A stretch of DNA of 64,000 nt from Enchytraeus crypticus. Lineage: Eukaryota > Annelida > Clitellata > Enchytraeida > Enchytraeidae. The DNA lies in contig CAJHZI010000518.1 of the NCBI GenBank assembly GCA_905160935.1, forward strand, positions 2,152,501 to 2,216,500. The letters are read 5' to 3'. This document shows positions 32,049 through 42,373 of this stretch, one piece after another; the first letter of the stretch is position 1, and every line of letters starts with the position of its first letter. Both the position numbers and the translations under genes were made by a program. A model generated the notes under the pieces. It searched no databases, was not told where the DNA came from, and saw nothing but the letters and a program-made list of their open reading frames with translations.

Positions 32049-32800
32049 AGACCATTAGTGGAAATAGCTTTTTCAACATTCAGCATATCAATCTGTGTAC
32101 CTCCTATTATATGATTAACTTCATATTGTTCTCTCTTAAATTCGTCTGCCATGATGCAGAAATCTACATAGTCATTGGTAGCATAGTTTATTCTTGGTTC
32201 TTCTGCTGGATATCTCTCATCATTTAACTCAACAAGAGCGCTTGTCAAGTTAAGGTGATCAAATACAGAACAATTTTGTTCCTTTGTTCCTGATTTGTTA
32301 GTTTGAAATCCAACAATTAATTATCCATCTGGGCTTTCAATTCCAGCGGCTCTATTAATCATCTATTCATATTATTGTACATCTGCTGTAACTACAGTAT
32401 GCTGATAATTTCTACTACAAAAACTTTTTTGAATTTTCTTTTTAGTGACAACATACTCTCGCAGTGATGTTACTATTTCCATTGATGGTTTTATTCTTGG
32501 AACAGCCCATCCAAATATCCGTTAGTGAAACTTTACCTTCATAAACATTATTCGCTCTATGAATAGCCGACGTGTTATTCGCTCTAGTGAGCCTCAAATA
32601 TGTCCCAAATTGTAAAGTACTTTATATCCGGAAAATCCAAACATGTCTGAAAATGGAATGTTGAACAAGAATTGGTCTTGTGCATCATTGCTAAATAGTA
32701 GAGGTCGGCGAATCGCAAATATTTCTTTTAAAACAGGAAATATAACCAGTGACGTTGTGAAATGAATGGAAAAAATGGTCGCAATTGTTGGAGGTGGCAT
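32029..32800 (-). pseudogene. Capsid-like (double jelly-roll type) gene, copy A
   Basis: Minus-strand coding. The upstream part is open at 32594-32800: FAIRRPLLFSNDAQDQFLF, then FSDMFGFSGYKVLYNL. The downstream part is open at 32042-32248: VELNDERYPAEEPRINYATN and FCIMADEFKREQYEVNHI. Between them frames shift. The pattern matches a widespread animal-genome family that accompanies Polinton/adintovirus-like elements and is considered a major capsid (double jelly-roll) protein; that assignment rests on recalled family patterns, not on a search. Copy B at 52629-53500 aligns over the same span. A hAT insertion at 32811 truncates the 5' side. Confidence 0.6.
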
Positions 32801-33199
32801 GTATTTAGACTGCAGATGTTCTTAAACTGTGGGTTGAGACCCGAAAGTGGGTCGCGAGGATGGTCTCAGTGGGTCGCTAAGTGTCTCCAAAAACATTAAA
32901 AGCATAAAACCTAATATAAATCTTTATATAATTTTTATTAATTAGAATTTTATATCATCATTTCGCTAGTGCCATGCAGATAATTGAGCCTTACGCTGCT
33001 GTTTTCTTGCAGTTCGCTATTCGGCCAGCATAACGTGACATGACGATGAACTAGTTACTACTAGGGTTTAAATGCTGCAGCTGCGATTGACATGCTGCAG
33101 CAAAGGCTGTTTGAAACTTGTGTAGGGCCGGCAGGCCTATTTGACATTTCAGATAAATAATTATTCTGCTCTTTACGCATATTTTTGCCTTAACTTTTC

Positions 33200-34059
33200 T
33201 ATGAAATAGTTAAAATTCTAAAAAGGAAAAAAACGTCGCCAGAATTTGAGGACGAGGTGAGCACAACATCTACAAGTTGAGCAGATCGAGATGCTTCAAG
33301 TTATAGTACGCCAGAGTCTTCTGAACTTCTACCAACTGAACCAAGTAAATTTCTGTCGGCTACTATTGCTGTAAGTGTAAAGAATCGATTCCCAATCGGA
33401 TACATGACGATTAATATTCGAAGTATGGGTGTGCATGTGTTGGTCCGGATGATCATCAAAAGCCTCAATGTGTTGTTTGCTCAGAAGCGTTGGTTAACGC
33501 TAGTATGAAGCCGTCAAAATTGATGCGTCCTATAAGAAAAATTAATAATAATTAGAAATAAAACTTTTATAAATACAATACAAAAACTTTAACCGAGGAT
33601 TTCTTGTTTAGTAATGAACTTCCAATTAACGAGAACAACTGGTGAAGCTAAAAAAAGCTAAGGTTAACGTCAGTTTCCTCACTCACAGCGATGTCAGTGA
33701 CGGGCGAGCCCAGGATTTGAACCCGCATCAACTGATCCGCGGTCGACTATCTTACCGACTTAGCCACTGGCTGGAGCCACTCCAGCCAGTGGCGAGGTGG
33801 AGAGGAAGTTTTAATAGTGTCAACAAATTTATCTCTAATAAGAAACTACAGTTGTCAGACTGTGCAGGAATTTCTACAGACGGAGCAGCTTCAATGACTG
33901 GAGTTCGTGCTGGATTAGTTCAGAGCATTAAAGACTTTGCTCCCCTTGCAGTACCCTATCATTGTTTCATTCACCGCGAAGCATTTGCAACTAAAGATTT
34001 AGGTGAAGATTTGCATGACATGCGCTGCAAGGCTGTTGAAATGATTAACGCTACCAATT
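33200..34059 (+). pseudogene. hAT transposase, N-terminal and core part
   Basis: Starts with a Lys- and Ser-rich leader. A BED-type zinc finger begin is visible at about 33450 (PQCVVCSEALVNASMKPSKL). After a SINE insertion (33650-33796) the core reads GISTDGAASMTGVRAGLVQ (33865) and PYHCFIHREAFATKDL, the conserved DG..SM.G and C..H.E segments of ZBED5/SCAND3-like hAT transposases. The ORF ends at INATN (34059), where another insertion begins. The second half resumes at 37110. Confidence 0.85.
33650..33796 (-). repeat. tRNA-derived SINE, most complete copy
   Basis: On minus, from the 5' side: head with A box TGGCTAAGTCGG (complement of 33755-33766), GACCGCGGATCAG, B box GGTTCAAATCC (complement of 33713-33723), then the body CGTCACTGACATCGC..GAGGAAACTGACGTTAACC and AGCTTTTTTTAGCTT. 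The A-to-B spacing of about 30 bp suits an internal RNA polymerase III promoter. It interrupts the hAT transposase. Confidence 0.8.
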
Positions 34060-34060
34060 A

Positions 34061-34441
34061 GTGCTCGGCGTCCCTTTTAAGGGACGCTTGATTATAAGTC
34101 ATTATATTAAAAAGTTGTACTTTTACCTGTGTAATATGTGACTAATATGTTGCGAAAATTATACAGGTAAAATTGATATATAAAGGAACAACTATATACC
34201 AAAATTAGGTTGTGGTAGCGTAACCTGAAATCAGCTATGCTTACAGAATGGCTGGCTGCATGATTCAAAGGCTTGTAAGTAACCATCCAAATTTTATTTA
34301 ATTTATATTGTACGTATAATTGTTTTTGCATAAACTCGCTTATTACATGTATCTTTATTTCTAATTGAATATAGTTGCAATTCTTGGAATTTTGTTCATG
34401 GAAGAAGTTGTTTGAATACACGTATAAGGGACGCTGGGCAC
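34061..34441. repeat. Segment bounded by short inverted repeats
   Basis: Left AGTGCTCGGCGTCCCTT and right AAGGGACGCTGGGCACT are inverted with two mismatches. The 381-bp segment could be a MITE or part of the piggyBac-like left end. Related CCAGCGTCCC recurs at about 36959. Confidence 0.5.
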
Positions 34442-35189
34442 TAGCCGTAGTAACAATTTCAGAATTTTACCAAAGTTGTGGTTCAACTTTTAGCCATAAC
34501 TCTGCTGTTTGCAAACCTTAAACCTTAACTAAGGCTATATACATGTAGTCTCAAAATATCGACTCTGGCCATTTAAATTCTTATTACTCTTGACGTCTAA
34601 TTTGTGTCTTGAACTAGGTATAGCATACAAACTAAGAAGGCATGTTTCCCTATAATTATGTACAATTTTCATTGTTGTAGCAGTAAATTACAGTGCTTAG
34701 CTACAATTTTAAGTTTATGTTGGATCAGTCTCTTAAAGGGACAGTTATTTCATAAATATTGGCATTCAGTATCGGTTTAGTGGATTCTTAATTTTAAATA
34801 TCCTTTAAGATTTTAGTATTGTACTAATCCACCTACAAATACACGAACACACACACACACATACACAGTGGTTAAAGTGGGGGGAGCACAGCTAGAGGAA
34901 TTGCTTTCCCCTAGCTGTCATTTTGTTCTGAGGCGCGTTTCCCAGATAGAGGCCCATATTAGATACTTGGAAATTTCTAAATACATTACAGTGGCCCAAA
35001 AAAATTGTGACCCTAGCTATCAATTCCCACTTTAATCTTTGCACATACCTTTACCAATCTTTACACATCTAATGTACTGGTTACATGTATCTCTTTGGTT
35101 TTGTACCTTGAACCTGCCACTTGGCAGTGCACTGAAGAAGAGACATAGAATTTTTAGAATTTGTTAGAATTTTTCATTTTTCATTGCGG
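34442..35189. other. Unassigned sequence within the insertion
   Basis: AT-rich, with (AC)n near 34850 and a lone RTE-like tail (CTGCCACTTGGCAGTGCAC) near 35114. No transposase frame recognised. Confidence 0.35.
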
Positions 35190-35362
35190 GGTGGAACAGG
35201 GTCAGGAATAAGTTACACGGGTGCGGGGCGGGGTTTGGAATTACGGCTTGAGGGGCGGGGTTGGGACAGAAACAATTTTTTCTGGACAGGATGGGGATGG
35301 AATCATGTCTCAACCCGTGGGGCGGGGTTGGGTTAAAATTTTCACGCCGTGCAGGTCTCTAA
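35190..35362. repeat. GGGGCGGGG array with hAT-like end
   Basis: Repeats of GGGGCGGGGTTGGG-type motifs, ending GCCGTGCAGGTCTCTA at 35361. Read inward the end is TAGAGACCTGCACGG, a hAT-like terminus (TAGAG). The other end is not recognised. Confidence 0.45.
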
Positions 35363-36066
35363 TATATTATGATCATTTTCTGTGGAAGTAGGCCTACACC
35401 TGCTCACCAAATCGTCCCTATTTGACATTTTTATGTTAATAAATTGTACTATGTCTCTGAAATATTGGATCAAATTTTTCCCAAGACATTTCCACTTAAT
35501 TATAAATGTTTCTAATATATAGGCCTAGTGGCAAAATTTATTTTTAAATTGATGAAGCACTCTATTTGCTGATTATCAAAGAGACTATTTCAGATACAGA
35601 AATAAAGCTAAATATCTATTTTTTGAACATTTGTTGGTCAACTTACAATATTTTAAGAAATGTACTGGAATAAATACCACTTCTCTCCTTTTTCATTCTC
35701 ATATTTTTAATCAGGTGAAAAATGTGGCAGTTATTATGATTATAATTAATTATAATTAATTAAAATGTGGCAGTTATTATTTTAAACATGTTTATCATAA
35801 CCATGATTATTATAAGTAATGTTAAACGATAGCAACATTATCGAAACCAGGACATTTCGAACTCTTGTGAGGTAGAATGCAAGCCGAACCCGAACCGAAC
35901 TCGAACCCTTGTTCTAACCGAACCCGAACCGAACTTTCATTTTCAACAAACCGCACCGAACCGAACTCTCAAATTGTCAACTGCTAACCGAACCCGAAAC
36001 GAACCGAACTTTCATTTTCAACGAACCGAACCCGAACTCTGAAAATTCATAAAATTCCCATCTCTA
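35363..36066 (-). mobile_element. Partial nonautonomous hAT, GGTTCGG family
   Basis: Minus copy of the 18843 family: interior beginning near TATTATGATCATTTTCTGTGG, then CCGAACC arrays, then terminus AATTCCCATCTCTA at 36066. The other terminus with its array is missing. Confidence 0.8.
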
Positions 36067-36077
36067 CTTCATATGAT

Positions 36078-36640
36078 TACAGAAACATCGATGAAACACT
36101 GAAGATCCGATGGAATGATAGCAGTGTAGTGACGTTAGGAAGCAATTTCAGCAAATGTGAAGAAGATCAGGTTCAAAGATGATCTCAGGCAGACAAGCGC
36201 AAGATATTTGTTCCTCAACCAACAATATTTGGCATATGCAACTCAGGAATGGGTGAGTTTTACCAGCTGAATCAGCAGGTGCCTGCATGTCGCACCCAGA
36301 TTCGTCATCGTAAGTCGTGGTGATCAATAGTTACCTACCTCACCTACGTTACAGTTGTCAACTCGTGGCATCTTCGCCGCTAGATCGGGGTATTTACTGC
36401 TCGCATTCCGTCGAACTCTGGCGATCAATCTTCTCTGATGCTATGGAACATCATCCTTGCAATCGTTCAGCGATCTCGAGTAATAGGGTGCGCAACGATA
36501 GGCTAAACCACTGGAGTGTAAAGAGCTTCCCCCAACGTCGCTTCAAAGCTTGCGGCCTAAAGTCGTAAAATAACTGTAACAAATGTGACGTAGCGTTTCA
36601 TATGGCATGATTCGAGAACTACCATGCACTGTCATGATCC
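36078..36640 (+). pseudogene. piggyBac transposase C-terminal part
   Basis: Reads IRWNDSSVVTLGSNFS (36095-36145), an internal stop, then FVPQPTIFGICNSGMG (36205-36255) and WWSIVTYLTYVTVVNSWHL across a frameshift. These match the order RWxDxxxV, P..YN..MGG and W......V.NAW of piggyBac transposases. The residue after NSGMG is where the last catalytic Asp (GGVD) belongs and is not an Asp here. A cysteine-rich C-terminal domain is visible as NHWSVKSFPQRRFKACGLKS, CNKCDVAFH and FENYHA. It is degraded. Confidence 0.75.
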
Positions 36641-37105
36641 TACGTTTATAGGCTAACATGGCAACAAGGCGAATATGTGCCGACTCAAGACTCGTAACTG
36701 TACTAGGTTATGTTAATTCAGCATATAAACATCAGTGTTTGCAAAGATTTCGAACAAAAACACTATTAGCATTGTTTTTGAACTTTATGAATTGTAAAAT
36801 TCTCTTACAAATAATTTTAAGCTAATAATTTTTCCTAAATTTAGAGTATTAGTGATATTTTTACATTATTGTAAGAATAATAAACCATTTTCACGATGTA
36901 CTTGCATATGGAGAGTTCTTTCGTTTTAAATGTTGTACTTTTTTCGTTAGGCTATCGTCCAGCGTCCCAGGAACATCATTTTTTCGAAAATGATGAAATG
37001 AGAGTTTAATTTTCAAATTGGGCACCATTTCTAAGCACCAAAGCTTGAAAAAGTTGTAAAAAGTTTAATGCTTATGAACAAAATTGAACTTAGGGCGAGA
37101 ATGGG
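36641..37105. other. Unassigned 3' part of the piggyBac-like insert
   Basis: Non-coding AT-rich sequence up to the TTAA at 37106. Confidence 0.4.
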
Positions 37106-37109
37106 TTAA

Positions 37110-37960
37110 AGCTGGCGCACTGAATTCGCGTTTGTTTCAAGTAAGTTCTATGTTCAGAAATAGGTGCGCAGCATGAGTAGCCTACTTTATGCTGCATGCA
37201 GAGGTGAGGTTGCTATCAAGAGGGAATGGTTTGCAAAGACTTTTTGAACTGAGAAATGAAGTACTTGTTTTCCTGCTTAACAAAAATTTCTATCAGTATC
37301 CGGCGGTAACAGAAAGCCTGACTGGTCAGTGGTGGTTGTCAAAGTTGCCCTATCTGTTATACATCTTTGGTTTGTATAACGATCTAAACCTCAGCCTACA
37401 GGGAAGAGAAAATGATCTGTTTCGACATAATGATAAAATAAAAGCATTTGTGAAAAAATGGAAGCATTGGAAAATGCTTTTTTGCTTGTCAGATATCCTT
37501 ACTAATGCAGAAACGGCTGCCATATCAGCTTCCATCACTACTGTAATCGCTAACCATCTACATTTGCTTCCAAAAAAATTTGAACAATTTTAATTTGACA
37601 GAGCCAAACTCCGATCTTCAGTGGATAAGAAATTAATTCGAAGTTAGATGTCAGTTTACTATCACTTTCTGCAGTAACTGGCAGTAACTGTATGAGGCAA
37701 ATTTAATTGAGCTTTGAGTGATAGGTGTTTGCAAATAAAGTTTGACGCTAAGAGACTTTCAAATTTTTGGATCTATGCATCTTCGGAATATCCAGAATTG
37801 TCAGAAATAGCCATAACAGAACTGCTATCAATTACTACCACTTAGCGAAAGTAGATTTTCTGCAATGACTGCCGTGAAGACGAGCTAGGCAGAATGTTTC
37901 TGACGAGCGACGGCTGTGTCTGTCACCACATGCTCTACGCACTGATCTTATCAATGCTAA
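37110..37960 (+). pseudogene. hAT transposase, C-terminal part
   Basis: Continuation of 33200-34059. It reads AGALNSRLFQ (37111), LHAEVRLLSRGNGLQRLFEL (37190-37250), LSLQGRENDLFRHNDKIKAF (37390-37450), then a long open frame to 37593. Past a damaged region the dimerisation end reads FWIYASSEYPELSEIAIT (37759) and FSAMTAVKT. The spacing and order follow ZBED5-like hAT proteins. The normally conserved TEVRWLSRG is AEVRLLSRG. Confidence 0.85.
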
Positions 37961-38479
37961 GCAAGCGCATCCATCCCACTAGTATCAATTGACTACTACA
38001 GGCTAATTAGACGCACCTCCAATTAGTCACTACCTACTACTAAGGTAGTGACAAATTTACTTAAGTTTTTATGTTGACTAATTTACTAAGTTATTTTGTT
38101 CAGTACAAGTTTTAACGTGACAGTTAACTTTGTTCCAGAAGACGGCATTAAACATTTGTATCTTTCTATTAATTCGGTAAATCATCTGTTAGCTCTGTAT
38201 TAACTATTTTATAAAAAGGTAACAATGACACTAGTAAATATAAATTTTTGAAATATCTTATTTACAATCTTATAATAAACTGCGTGGTGTGGGTCTCCGG
38301 TTTCTTTTTATTTTTGAGTGGGTCGCCAGGCTATAAAGTTTAAGGACCGCTAATCTAGAGGTACAGTAAAATAAGTTGATCTGCTCGATTGTATTGTATT
38401 AAATATCGTTTAAAATACGCCATTTTAAAATTATTTAAATAAACATCATCATATTACCCCTTGGTGATTGCTCTTACTT

Positions 38480-38761
38480 TTAATAGTTCATCCAAAATAC
38501 CAATTGCCTTATTGTATACTCATTGTTTCGAGCACGTAGAGCCGCAAGATATTCCTTCAGCAGATTAAAAATTTGATCTGGGTTTTCATAAATTATAACC
38601 TGGTCTGTTATAGACCAGCCTCTACCACGCTTTCGTTTTACAAGTTTTCTCTTCTTCTTTTTTAATCCTTCGCCTACGAGCTCACTATCTGCTTTCACCT
38701 TAGTCAATATACTCTTGTACCTTTCGAGTGTTTTCTGTTGAAACTGGTATATCATTTTCAC
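38480..38761 (-). CDS. Unrecognised basic ORF next to capsid block A
   Basis: A 93-codon intact frame on minus that I do not recognise. The N-terminal half is very basic (VGEGLKKKKRKLVKRKRGRG), followed by SITDQVIIYENPDQIFNLLK and LRARNNEYT. No membrane segment or signal peptide. Once the hAT at 32811-38352 is discounted, it lies directly upstream of the capsid-like gene on the same strand, so it may be another gene of the Polinton-like block, for instance a DNA-binding virion component. That role is inference from charge and position. Confidence 0.4.
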   Translation of the reverse strand: MKMIYQFQQKTLERYKSILTKVKADSELVGEGLKKKKRKLVKRKRGRGWSITDQVIIYENPDQIFNLLKEYLAALRARNNEYTIRQLVFWMNY

Positions 38762-38869
38762 AACTGCCGTCTTTTTGCTTTATTCCGAAGTACTGCCCTA
38801 TGCGTCTTTTATGTCTATGAATATCCTTCAATGTTACTTCTATTTCATTATTTTTATATACTTCCATTA

Positions 38870-40285
38870 TTAGAAATTAGAAATAGAAATGGGAGAAACA
38901 CCCAATAATGGAGGTATACACTATGGAAGTGTACACTACAGATATTTGGCCACACGACTTTACCAAGTCAGTGATAATCCCAAATCCCAAACCAGGCCAA
39001 TGCTGTGGAGTGTTCGGATTACAGGACAATCAGTTTAATACCTCATGCATCGAAGATCTTATTAAAGATAATAAATAATCGAATTCAGTCGAAAGCAGAT
39101 ATGAGACTGAGCAAGACACAGATTGGTTTTAGGAAAGGATGCGGCACAAGAGAAGCAATAGGGGTAATGCGGGTTCTTTGCCAAAGCAGCTTAGAATATG
39201 GAAATGATGCTTTTGTAGACTTTGAGAAGGCCTTTGACAGGCTTGATGGGATAACAATGATGAATATCTTGAAAAGAATAGGAATTGACTGGAGAGATAG
39301 AATACCAATTTTTAACTTGAACATGAATCAAAGAGCAGTAATCAAAATCCAACAAGAGTACTCCGAAGAAGGTGAAATATGACGTGGAGTAAGACAAGGT
39401 TTTAGAATTTCGCTGTTGCTGTTTAACACTTACGCTGAGGCAATGATGGAAGATGTCATGGAAAACATGGATGAAAGAATAAAAGTTGGAGGAAAAATGT
39501 TACAAAATGTTCGATTTGCAGATGACCAAGGAATGGTAGCGGGCAGCGACACTGGACTACAGAAGATAATGGATGGGCTGAATGGTACGGCATTGAGATA
39601 TGGCATGAAGATTTATATCAAAAAGACCAAGGTAATGAGAGTGTCCAATAATAAAGGTGAAGTTAATATCACAATAAATGGTACGAAATTGGAACAGGTA
39701 AGGAGTTTCAAATATTTGGGTCATACTATAACCGATGACGGGAAGTGTGAGACGAAAATATGCAGTAGAATTACACAAGCAAAAGCGGCCTTTGGTAGTA
39801 GAAAAGAACTATTAACAAAAAGTCTGAAGAAAGATACAAAGAAAAAAAGATAGTGAAAACTTTGGTTTGGACCACGCTATTGTATGGATGTGAAACATGG
39901 ACCTTAAGGAAGGAAGATATTAGGAAACTGGAGGCATTTTAAATGTGGATTCGGAGAAGAATGGAGAGGATTAGTTGGACTCAAAAGGCTACAAATTAGG
40001 AAGTTCTAGAGAGTTGGCACAGATAGGCAGTTGATAAATGTATTAAGAAATAGAAAGAAGAGATGGATAGGACACATTCTAAGGGAGGAAGGTCTATTAA
40101 GGGAGGTCATAGAAGGTAGAATGGAAGGAAAAAGAGGCCGGGGCAGGCCGAGATTAGGTATGTTAGATGCTTTAAAGACCCACTCATATGTGGAAATGAA
40201 GAGGAAGGCGGAAGACAGAGATGACTGGAGGCGTTATATACCATGGACCTGCCAGTAGGCAGTGCACCAAGAGAGAAAGCAGGTA
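38870..40285 (+). pseudogene. RTE/BovB-like LINE, 5'-truncated
   Basis: Reverse transcriptase in two open segments: MECSDYRTISLIPHASKI and QIGFRKGCGTREAIGVMRV, DFEKAFDRLD (39005-39382), then after a stop RFADDQGMVAGS with the catalytic pair intact and VRSFKYLGHTITDDG (39416-39853). The C-terminal segment INVLRNRKKRWIGHIL is at 40031-40258. It ends with CCATGGACCTGCCAGTAGGC at about 40241. Only a few frameshifts or stops separate the parts, so it is relatively young. Confidence 0.88.
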
Positions 40286-40479
40286 AATGCAATAATGACC
40301 GCAGATGACATCATTTGATGCATAAATTTTGAATGTGATTCAGTTATTTTTCATTTCATTGCAGTAGTTCTGCACTTCGATAGGGGTAAAAAGCCATAGC
40401 TGTCAAAGTATAAATATTTACCATCGTTAGGCCACGCCCATACGAGTTAATCAAAATAGCTCACTGAAAATACACTTGT

Positions 40480-40670
40480 CTTATGTAACCACTCCATACC
40501 TTTTGTAGCCTATAGCTTGGGCTACATAAGGTATGGATAGGGCATAGACTTTGTGAAGGGATTAACTTGTTGATCTAAGGAGTGACCTTATGGAGCGAGA
40601 AAGCGGACTTTGAATATGAATATATACATTGAACATGCCACTAGGCAGTGCACTGAAGTGAGAGAAATGT
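40480..40670 (+). repeat. SINE-like repeat with an RTE-type tail
   Basis: CATAAGGTATGGATAGGGCA..GGGATTAAC..GGAGTGACC..GAGCGAGAAAGC, ending ATGCCACTAGGCAGTGCACTG, parallel to 22560-22745. Confidence 0.5.
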
Positions 40671-41489
40671 AACTACTACACTCGGCTATTAAATGAAATC
40701 ATATATGAATACTAATACTTTACTTTCAAATGATAATAGACTTAATTAAACTAAAACGACTTTATAATTACGTAAACGTAAGTGGCTGCGTCTTTTGACA
40801 GCGTTTGCAAAGTAGGGCGTAACTGAGATTCCAAATCCGTCATTCAATCTTGAAAGAGGTGCTCAGACCCAAGGAATTGCAATAGGCCTATGCCGCGTTA
40901 GGAGCATATAACATGATACTGCATGCTAGTTGCTCATTTTCGTATGAACTTGCATGGCTTACATGTAGTACATACAGAAACTTCTGTGAAAGTCATACAG
41001 ACAGTGTTTTATAAATAGAAATTTTACAGATTTACAGATAAGGGAATGCCTAGATCGGCGGAATTTCAACAGAGATATTCAGTACACATAATAAATCAAT
41101 TCTCTCTAAAAGTTAATTATTCTATTTTCCGAATTTCACCAATTTCCAATTATTTTTAATTGGGACATATTGAACTTATTGACATATTGAATAGGTGTGA
41201 AATGATGGCAGCACTGTTGCTGTGTTGTTTATAAATTTTATCTTGTCATTTCTATTAAATATTATCAATTTGTACTAATTTCTTCGCATTTTCGCTCATT
41301 ATAGCTGAATGTTATCAAAAGCTTCAAACATTACTACAATAGCGGTTGGATATTCACACCTAATAAGGACTAATATTAAGGACTAAAAGTTGATTTTAAA
41401 CAAAATTCGGCGTAAATACTGTTTGAACTCTATACCCCATGCTTGGTGATCTACTGAATGAACGTTTCGTCACGCTTGAGCTATCTCTA
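40671..41489. other. Unassigned AT-rich sequence
   Basis: No frame or known element recognised between the SINE-like repeat and the LINE. Confidence 0.35.
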
Positions 41490-41535
41490 ACACTACATAC
41501 TGTATAGTATAAAAAATTCTCTGCATCTACATATC

Positions 41536-42150
41536 ATGCCTCCTAAGCAGAGAAAGCAGAGCGAAATCGAAACTTCTGATTCCTCACGTTCCCTGGGGGA
41601 GGAACTAATCGATGCCCTGCGTCACGGGGATGCGGTTGAAGAACTTGGAAAAACGTTGGGGCCGGTAATGGCACTTTCTTTTAAAGAAATGATGTCTAGT
41701 ATGGTCCAAAGCTTGATGGATAAAGTGGAGAGTCTAAGTCAAGACTCGACAAAGCTGAAGACGTAAATCGGGATCTCCAGCAACGTGTCTCATCGCTTGA
41801 GGATAGATTGGAGGGGGTGGATCGTGAGAGAAAGGCCACGAATATCATCATTCGCGGTGTACCAGAGAACTCATTCGCCGAATGTGCCTCATCGGATGGC
41901 AGTTCAGAGGCTGATGGGGTTCTCCACTCATCAGTAGTAACGACCGTGTTGGACATGATTGAATCAGAGCTTGACGCTAAACTACTTTCCCGGAGACATT
42001 ACCACTACTTTCAGGATGAGAGCGGGCAGGTCCGACACCTCTCGTCCTGTTCTTGTCAAGTTCTCGAATGCTCAAACTCAGGCTACTGTTATGATGGCAA
42101 AAAAGGCTAAGAAACTCAAGCAAGCGCATATTCATTAATGAACATCTAAC
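41536..42150 (+). pseudogene. LINE ORF1, coiled-coil RNA-binding type
   Basis: Opens MPPKQRKQSEIETSDSSRSL; then a region with heptad-like LMDKVESLSQDSTKLK, a frameshift at about 41765, and LQQRVSSLEDRLEGVDRER, again coiled-coil, followed by KATNIIIRGVPEN, the start of an RRM-like fold as in LINE ORF1 proteins. It would form a trimeric RNA chaperone around the element RNA (family knowledge). Further frameshifts near 42020 destroy the C-terminal half. Confidence 0.75.
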
Positions 42151-42373
42151 CAGACGTGCAGGAGAACTCTTTGCGTTGGCACGCTCCATGATCAAACAAT
42201 GAAATTACATTCCGCTGGGACCTTCAAGCGCCTGATTTATTATAAGCTTAGTTTTGAAGCTTCAAATAAACCAATAATTGTTAAGAGTAAGGATGATCTG
42301 CCGCGTTAATGTGTTTAGGTACTAGATTCAGTAACAGCCCTCTTTATTATTTCGCTGATTTACATCCATTTTT

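Larger units (their letters stand above)
34060..37105 (+). mobile_element. piggyBac-like insertion in the hAT gene
   Basis: The hAT ORF breaks at 34059 and resumes at 37110. The right edge reads CGAGAATGGG followed by TTAA (37106-37109); read inward this is TTAACCCATTCTCGCCC, a piggyBac-type terminus. The left edge has TTAG, possibly a mutated TTAA. A piggyBac transposase piece is at 36078-36640. A nonautonomous hAT and other sequences lie within. The left boundary is less certain than the right. Confidence 0.6.
32811..38352 (+). mobile_element. Autonomous-type hAT (ZBED/Charlie-like), decayed
   Basis: Left end CAGATGTTCTTAAACTGTGGG (from 32813) and right end, read inward, TAGCGGTCCTTAAACT (to 38352) are inverted and match the common hAT terminus. 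Candidate 8-bp flanks ATTTAGAC (32803-32810) and ATCTAGAG (38353-38360) agree at 6 of 8 positions. Inside is a broken transposase interrupted by a SINE and by a piggyBac-like insertion. Removing it would rejoin the Polinton-like block at 32.80 and 38.36 kb. Confidence 0.75.

Noticed and set aside
33713..33766. A real tRNA gene
   Set aside because: A and B boxes are present, but the arms do not close into a cloverleaf, and the same head is attached to a conserved unrelated body in five places, which is a SINE.
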